From Chloroflexota bacterium (GTDB lineage Bacteria; Chloroflexota; Anaerolineae; DTPP01): 9,801 nucleotides of DNA. This document shows, one piece after another, positions 6,819 to 9,801 of this stretch. Each line of letters begins with the position of its first letter. Within the stretch, counting starts at the first letter, position 1. The translations under genes and the position numbers were made by a program. The stretch spans positions 1 to 9,801 of the forward strand of contig JAAYZY010000369.1 of the NCBI GenBank assembly GCA_012514615.1, written 5' to 3'. Below the pieces are notes generated by a model that was given only the letters and a program-made list of their open reading frames with translations, ran no database searches and was not told the DNA's origin.

Positions 6819-7891
6819 GCCTGCGGCGAGTGGGCGTACTGCTGGGCAAGGAGCTCAGGCTGGGGTTGCGCAACGTCTTCTTCATCTTCGCCGTGGTGAT
6901 GCCGGTGGTCATCACCATCCTGGTCTCGCTGCTGTTCGGCACCATTTTCTCTGGCAAGGCCCGGGTAGGCTTCGTAGACCAGGGCGCATCGCAGGTGGTT
7001 GCCCGGGCGGCGGCCCTCACGTCGCTGGACGTGCGGACCTACGCCTCGCCAGAGGCGCTGCGGACGGCTGCCGCCCAAGGGATGGTGGACTTGGGCATGG
7101 TGCTGCCGGCCGGCTTCGATGAGAGGATCGCCCGTGGCGAGACCACCGCCGTCACCGCCTATCTGTGGGGCGAAAGCACCCTGCGGAACCGCACGGCGGC
7201 GGCGACAGCCTTCGCCAACGTGAGCCGCCAGGTGGCCAGGCAGGAAGCGCCGGTGGAGATCGTCACCACCACGCTGGGCGACGGCGCCATCGTGCCCTGG
7301 GAGACGCGGCTGCTGCCGTTCATCGTGCTGATGGCGGTGATCTTCGGTGGGACCTTGGTGCCGGCGGCGCTGCTGGTGGAAGAGAAGCAGCGGCGCACCC
7401 TGCGCGCCCTCACCACCACCTCGGCTTCGCTGGGCGAAGTCTTCGCCTCCAAGGGGCTGCTGGGGATCCTCCTGAGCGTGGTCATGTCGGTGGTCACCCT
7501 GTGGCTGAACCGGGCCTGGGGTGGGCAGCCGGCCCTGCTGCTGCTGACCCTGACGCTGGGTGCGGTCATGGCGGCCGCCATCGGCCTGCTGCTGGGCGCC
7601 TTCCTGAGGGATATGACCGGCCTGATGACCGCGGCCAAGGCCGGCGGCATCCTGCTCTATGCCCCGGCGCTGGTCTACCTGTTCCCCGAACTCCCCCAGT
7701 GGATCGGCCGCCTCTTCCCCACCTACTACCTGATCGGCCCGGTGATGGAGATTATCCAGGAGGGTGGGACGTGGGCCAGCGTGGCGCCGGAGCTGGCGGT
7801 GCTGGCCGCGCTGGACGTGGCCCTGCTGGCCTTGGCGGCGCTGGTGGTGCGCCGCGCCCCCCAGGCCGAAGGGGCCCTCAACCCGGCGTAA
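6815..7891 (+). CDS. ABC-2 type exporter permease, second subunit
   Basis: A 358-aa permease, a diverged relative of the preceding subunit. TM1 lies at about 21-44 (VFFIFAVVMPVVITILVSLL). A large external loop (about 48-163) contains VDLGMVLPAGFDERIA, echoing VLPADLTEQIA of the first permease. Helices follow at about 166-188, 212-232, 239-264, 272-290 and 324-345. EEKQRRTLRALTTT (189-202) is the coupling motif equivalent to EVEAGTLRAILVTP, and LFPTYYLIGPV matches VPSYYLVDTVH of the first subunit. Start ATG 6815 follows the SD GAGGAGG and overlaps the previous stop by 4 bases, so the two subunits are probably made in equal amounts. It is the last gene of the exporter unit. Substrate unknown. 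Confidence 0.92.
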   Translation: MSLRRVGVLLGKELRLGLRNVFFIFAVVMPVVITILVSLLFGTIFSGKARVGFVDQGASQVVARAAALTSLDVRTYASPEALRTAAAQGMVDLGMVLPAGFDERIARGETTAVTAYLWGESTLRNRTAAATAFANVSRQVARQEAPVEIVTTTLGDGAIVPWETRLLPFIVLMAVIFGGTLVPAALLVEEKQRRTLRALTTTSASLGEVFASKGLLGILLSVVMSVVTLWLNRAWGGQPALLLLTLTLGAVMAAAIGLLLGAFLRDMTGLMTAAKAGGILLYAPALVYLFPELPQWIGRLFPTYYLIGPVMEIIQEGGTWASVAPELAVLAALDVALLALAALVVRRAPQAEGALNPA

Positions 7892-7944
7892 CGCGCCGGC
7901 CAGCGAGAGTGATGAAGGGGCGCGGCCCTGGGATGGCCACGCCC
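7883..7944 (+). terminator. Two GC-rich hairpins ending the ABC transcript
   Basis: The first hairpin has arms CCGGCG (7883-7888) and CGCCGG (7894-7899), with the TAA stop in its loop. The second has arms GGGCGCGGCC (7918-7927) and GGCCACGCCC (7935-7944), pairing with one C-A mismatch over a 7-base loop. Neither is followed by a T-run, so intrinsic termination is not certain. Together they are the best candidate for the end of the exporter transcript. Confidence 0.4.
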
Positions 7945-7983
7945 TGCCTGCACCGGGAGGAGAAACACCGCGCCGCCACACCG

Positions 7984-8014
7984 AGGATGGATGCCCGCTT
8001 GCGCGGGCATGACA
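7984..8014. repeat. Dispersed palindromic repeat unit (single copy here)
   Basis: A perfect 8-bp stem, ATGCCCGC (7991-7998) and GCGGGCAT (8003-8010), closes a TTGC loop, flanked by GGATGG on the left and GACAA on the right. Read on the minus strand it runs GTCATGCCCGCGCAAGCGGG and translates as MPAQAGIHP in one frame and CPRKRASI in another. Those strings are the familiar false translation of a short palindromic repeat scattered through many proteobacterial and other genomes. It may act as a REP-like element or transcript-end structure. No second copy is seen in this window. Confidence 0.65.
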
Positions 8015-8156
8015 AGGCCCACCAGACCGCAACATGGGGTGTGTGGGGGCTGCGCTCTCGCTTCAAGTAGGGAGGGACTCGTCACCAGTCTGGGTGGTAG
8101 ACCTCTGCCTGGAGGATGCGCGAGGCGAAGCCCAACAATACGAATCGGCATTGGGG

Positions 8157-8163
8157 AAGGAAG
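8157..8163 (+). promoter_or_regulatory. Shine-Dalgarno for the Lnu-like gene
   Basis: AAGGAAG ends 5 bases before ATG 8169 and decides that start. The frame is open further upstream to an ATG at 8034, but the 45 extra residues there have no match to the family. Confidence 0.65.
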
Positions 8164-8168
8164 TTCCT

Positions 8169-8675
8169 ATGGAGGACAGGAAGGAAGTCGTAAGCAAAGA
8201 AGACTTGACTGCCGTGTTGGATTTGCTGGAAGGTCTCAACATGAGGTATTGGGTTGATGGAGGATGGGGAGTCGACGTTCTTACCGGAAGACAGAACAGG
8301 GATCACCGAGATGTCGATATCGACTTCGACGGTGCATTTGCGGGAGTCTTGTTAGATGCACTGAAGAATGCGGGGTACGAGATCACAACCGACTGGAGCC
8401 CTTCACGCATTGAACTACATCATCCAGACCTGGGCTACTTGGACATCCACCCCTTGATCATCAATGAAGGCGGCAGCGCCAAGCAGGCTGATCCAAATGG
8501 CGGCTGGTATCATTTCGAGGCAAGATGGTTTTCTTGTTCGTTGTTTGAGGGTAGAGTCATCCCATGCATTTCCGCTGAAGCTCAGAAGCTGTTCCACACT
8601 GGATATGAACTGAGAGAGACTGACTGTATCGACATCCAGAATCTCGAATCCGCCTTTCCCGACCTGTTCTCTTAG
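8169..8675 (+). CDS. lnu: Lincosamide nucleotidyltransferase, Lnu(A)/LinA-like
   Basis: A 168-aa cytoplasmic enzyme very like LinA/Lnu(A) of staphylococci (161 aa), which transfers a nucleotide from NTP to a hydroxyl of lincomycin or clindamycin and inactivates it. The match runs the whole length: YWVDGGWGVDVLTG (27-40), DHRDVDIDFD (45-54) with the nucleotidyltransferase acidic residues, SPSRIEL, GYLDIHP (89-95), ADPNGGWYHF, IPCISAEAQ and LFHTGYELRETD. These blocks follow my recollection of LinA closely, so the family is firm; the exact substrate is inferred. A related role on another small molecule is possible. Start ATG 8169 has an SD and gives the family length. GC is about 45-55% in sampled 60-base lines against about 65% in the exporter genes, and A/T-ending codons including TTA appear, which points to horizontal acquisition. 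No resistance island genes, integrase or insertion sequence are seen beside it. Confidence 0.92.
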   Translation: MEDRKEVVSKEDLTAVLDLLEGLNMRYWVDGGWGVDVLTGRQNRDHRDVDIDFDGAFAGVLLDALKNAGYEITTDWSPSRIELHHPDLGYLDIHPLIINEGGSAKQADPNGGWYHFEARWFSCSLFEGRVIPCISAEAQKLFHTGYELRETDCIDIQNLESAFPDLFS

Positions 8676-8678
8676 GTT

Positions 8679-8697
8679 CCTCTTCTGACGAGGTTTT
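8679..8697 (+). terminator. Weak hairpin plus T-run after the Lnu-like gene
   Basis: CCTC (8679-8682) and GAGG (8690-8693) can pair over a 7-base loop and are followed directly by TTTT (8694-8697), 3 bases after the stop codon. The stem is only 4 bp, so termination is doubtful. The rest of the gap to 8885 shows nothing I can name beyond a 4-bp GGGC/GCCC hairpin at 8859-8872. Confidence 0.3.
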
Positions 8698-8885
8698 GCG
8701 AACAGCAGGGACACCTGAAGGGGGACCATTGGATGCATTACTGGCCTTCACGCCTTGCGTTGGGCTGGCCTGATGGGGTCAGCAGCTTGCGGCCGGCTCT
8801 GATTGTGGGCGTTGGCGCTTTTCGGCCCCGCGGCGCGCTCTCCCTCTGACTCAGCGCCGGGCGAGTCTGCCCACCGCCTGATGCC

Positions 8886-9152
8886 TCACCTCTCCTCGAT
8901 GGTCACCCGGACCAGATCCCCCGGCTGCTTCCCGATCTTGCGCCTGATCTCCTTTCTGATCCCGATGATGTGGCCAGGGGTACCCATGCGCACCAGGCTC
9001 CCCTGGTAGGGCTCCCCGTCGAAGGTGGCCCGCACCGGCGCCCGCCCCTTGCCAAACTCCCGCTGGACGTCAAAGGGGAACTCCACGTAGGCCCCGTCCA
9101 TGTCGGGCACCTTCTGGATGACGGCGTCAAACTCGTAGACCTTCTGTCCCAC
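8886..9152 (-). CDS. DUF1905 domain protein
   Basis: An 88-aa soluble protein consisting of one DUF1905 domain: [63 protein letters not shown] and VRVTIEE follow the usual order of the family (strand, basic-edge strand, 'fdG.pyqgsl', 'GD.V.V'). The family's function is unknown; it often appears alone or fused to YdeI-type domains, and here there is no fusion. Start GTG 9152 is chosen because AAGGAGG (9159-9165) lies 6 bases upstream on this strand. The upstream minus-strand gene stops at 9165, or at 9154 if its frameshift is real, so the two probably share a transcript. The gene converges on the Lnu-like gene. Confidence 0.88.
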   Translation of the reverse strand: MGQKVYEFDAVIQKVPDMDGAYVEFPFDVQREFGKGRAPVRATFDGEPYQGSLVRMGTPGHIIGIRKEIRRKIGKQPGDLVRVTIEER

Positions 9153-9158
9153 CTCAGC

Positions 9159-9165
9159 CCTCCTT
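9159..9165 (-). promoter_or_regulatory. Shine-Dalgarno for the DUF1905 gene
   Basis: AAGGAGG on the minus strand, 6 bases before GTG 9152. It overlaps the stop codon of the upstream gene (9165-9167), suggesting translational coupling. Confidence 0.75.
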
Positions 9166-9755
9166 CAGATATGGTACGGCTGCCGATCTCCCTGCCTCTC
9201 GCCCCGCCATCGCCTCCGCCGCCTGCGCCAGGCGCGCCCCGGCCCGCGCTGACAGCAGGCCTTGGCCGGACCTGCCCGGTAGGCAGCGCGCCCTTCCCGC
9301 AGGCCCTGCCTCAGCGCCTCTTGGCGCCGGCGGCCTAGCCACAGGTCGTTGATCTCCTGGGCCGCCAGGAGGTGCGGCAGGTCGGTGAGGATGAAGGTGA
9401 GCCGGCGCAGGCTGCGGCTGGGGATCGGCCGGGGCAGCTGCTGCAGGGGGCCGATCTCCACCTTATAGTAGAGCTGCTGGGCCCGGGGGTGATCGGGCTC
9501 ATCCGGCAGCAGCTCCCGGCGGGTCGCCAAGCGGTAGCGGCGGATGGGGGCGAAGTAGCGCACCGCCCAGCGCTCCTGGCCGAAGGCGCCGGTCTGGTAG
9601 AAGGCCAGGTACTCGGCGGCGATGCGCCGGGGGGCGCGCCGCGCCGGGATGCGGTACCAACCCTCCTCGCGGGCGATCTGCAGGTCCCGCGGGCGGGTGA
9701 CCACGGCTACCAGCACCGCTGCCTGCTCATCCGGCGGCTCCGGCGGGGGGAGCAC
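9165..9755 (-). CDS. Conserved protein of unknown function, probably frameshifted at C-terminus
   Basis: A 196-aa protein I recognise only as a conserved unknown. The core (about 12-140) has blocks AAVLVAVVTRPRDLQIA, EGWYRIPARRAPRRIAAEYLAFYQTGAFG, WAVRYFAPIRRY, ELLPDEPDHPRAQQLYYKVEIGPLQQL, RPIPSRSLRRLTFILTDL and AAQEINDLW. I recall similar proteins in Chloroflexota and related genomes, sometimes joined to a nuclease-like domain; none is visible here. No membrane segment or signal. Start GTG 9755 is preferred: AAGGAGG (9764-9770) leaves 8 bases to it, whereas ATG 9761 is only 2 bases away and GTG 9764 overlaps the site. From about residue 162 the product becomes Arg/Trp/Cys-rich (WRRRRRRWRGERQ), unlike a real domain, while the -1 frame stays protein-like to a stop at 9154. 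A frameshift near 9262-9285 is therefore likely. Function unknown. Confidence 0.75.
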   Translation of the reverse strand: MLPPPEPPDEQAAVLVAVVTRPRDLQIAREEGWYRIPARRAPRRIAAEYLAFYQTGAFGQERWAVRYFAPIRRYRLATRRELLPDEPDHPRAQQLYYKVEIGPLQQLPRPIPSRSLRRLTFILTDLPHLLAAQEINDLWLGRRRQEALRQGLREGRAAYRAGPAKACCQRGPGRAWRRRRRRWRGERQGDRQPYHI

Positions 9756-9763
9756 GGCCATCA

Positions 9764-9770
9764 CCTCCTT
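9764..9770 (-). promoter_or_regulatory. Shine-Dalgarno for the conserved unknown gene
   Basis: AAGGAGG on the minus strand, 8 bases before GTG 9755. It overlaps GTG 9764 and leaves only 2 bases before ATG 9761, which argues against both of those starts. The remaining 31 bases to the window end show no feature. Confidence 0.65.
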
Positions 9771-9801
9771 CTGCCCAGCGGCTGCCCAGGGCCCAGGCCT
9801 A

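Larger units (their letters stand above)
7892..8168. other. 277-base gap between exporter and Lnu-like gene
   Basis: No credible gene. It holds the hairpins and palindromic repeat listed separately. The right half, from about 8045, shifts towards lower GC and leads into the Lnu-like gene. I see no convincing -35/-10 pair; CAATAC near 8135-8140 is at best a weak -10. The boundary of a transferred segment could lie here. Confidence 0.5.

Noticed and set aside
6677..8035. Long minus-strand open frame opposite the two permease genes
   Set aside because: It is antisense to well-supported membrane proteins. Its product is Gln/His/Gly-rich with no recognisable domain, as expected from the mirror of GC-biased codons.
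7891..8070. Small proteins read through the palindromic repeat (MPAQAGIHP or CPRKRASI frames)
   Set aside because: These are known false translations of the dispersed repeat, without SD or family support.
8130..8136. GCCCAAC as a core site of an integron attC, making the Lnu-like gene a cassette
   Set aside because: The degenerate 7-mer is expected by chance in a window this size; no paired core, no palindromic attC body and no integrase were found.
8034..8168. N-terminal extension of the Lnu-like protein
   Set aside because: The extra 45 residues match nothing in the family, and ATG 8169 has its own SD and gives the usual length.
8672..8761. Short plus-strand reading DEVLRTAGTPEGGPLDALL as a gene remnant
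   Set aside because: No start codon or SD and too short to assign; probably chance.
1..9801. CRISPR array, tRNA, rRNA, transposase or phage genes
   Set aside because: None was seen on either strand by eye; a covariance-model search was not possible here.

Overview
The window is GC-rich (about 65% or more in most genes) and gene-dense, with strong Shine-Dalgarno sites. The gyrB type, the membrane-anchored beta-sandwich protein and the minus-strand family with an 'EGWYRIPARRAP' motif together suggest a member of the Chloroflexota, perhaps Anaerolineae or Caldilineae. That is an inference from family resemblance, not proven by anything in the window.

Layout. The 5' edge cuts into gyrB (to 1888), which ends just before a strong hairpin at 1912-1935. 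A plus-strand run follows: a membrane-anchored protein with a LamG/DUF1080-like domain (1969-2784), an AstE/AspA-type zinc deacylase (2839-3795), a NicX/M29-like metalloprotein (3817-4848), and a three-gene ABC-2 exporter (4900-7891: ATPase and two related permeases, joined by two ATGA overlaps). Gaps between the genes from 2839 to 7891 are 21 and 51 bases or are overlaps, so this stretch could be one operon. No internal terminator stands out.

After the ABC genes, 7892-8168 holds hairpins, including a palindromic unit of a widespread dispersed type (hairpin 7991-8010, 'MPAQAGIHP' when translated on the minus strand). Next comes a 168-aa lincosamide nucleotidyltransferase of the Lnu(A)/LinA type (8169-8675). 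Its base composition is clearly lower in GC than its neighbours (about 50%), so it was probably acquired by transfer.

The right end carries a convergent minus-strand pair: a conserved protein of unknown function (9165-9755), probably frameshifted near its C-terminus, followed closely by a small DUF1905 protein (8886-9152).

How the genes may work together: the deacylase and NicX-like protein may act on one small-molecule substrate, and the ABC exporter may move a related compound or an antimicrobial. The Lnu-like enzyme gives a possible antibiotic-inactivation function next to an exporter, but hairpins and the change in composition argue that it is a separate unit. I did not find a clearly new multi-gene system. 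The best leads are the NicX-like protein that lacks the usual HxD metal-binding aspartate, the transferred Lnu-like gene beside a dispersed repeat, and the frameshifted minus-strand gene.
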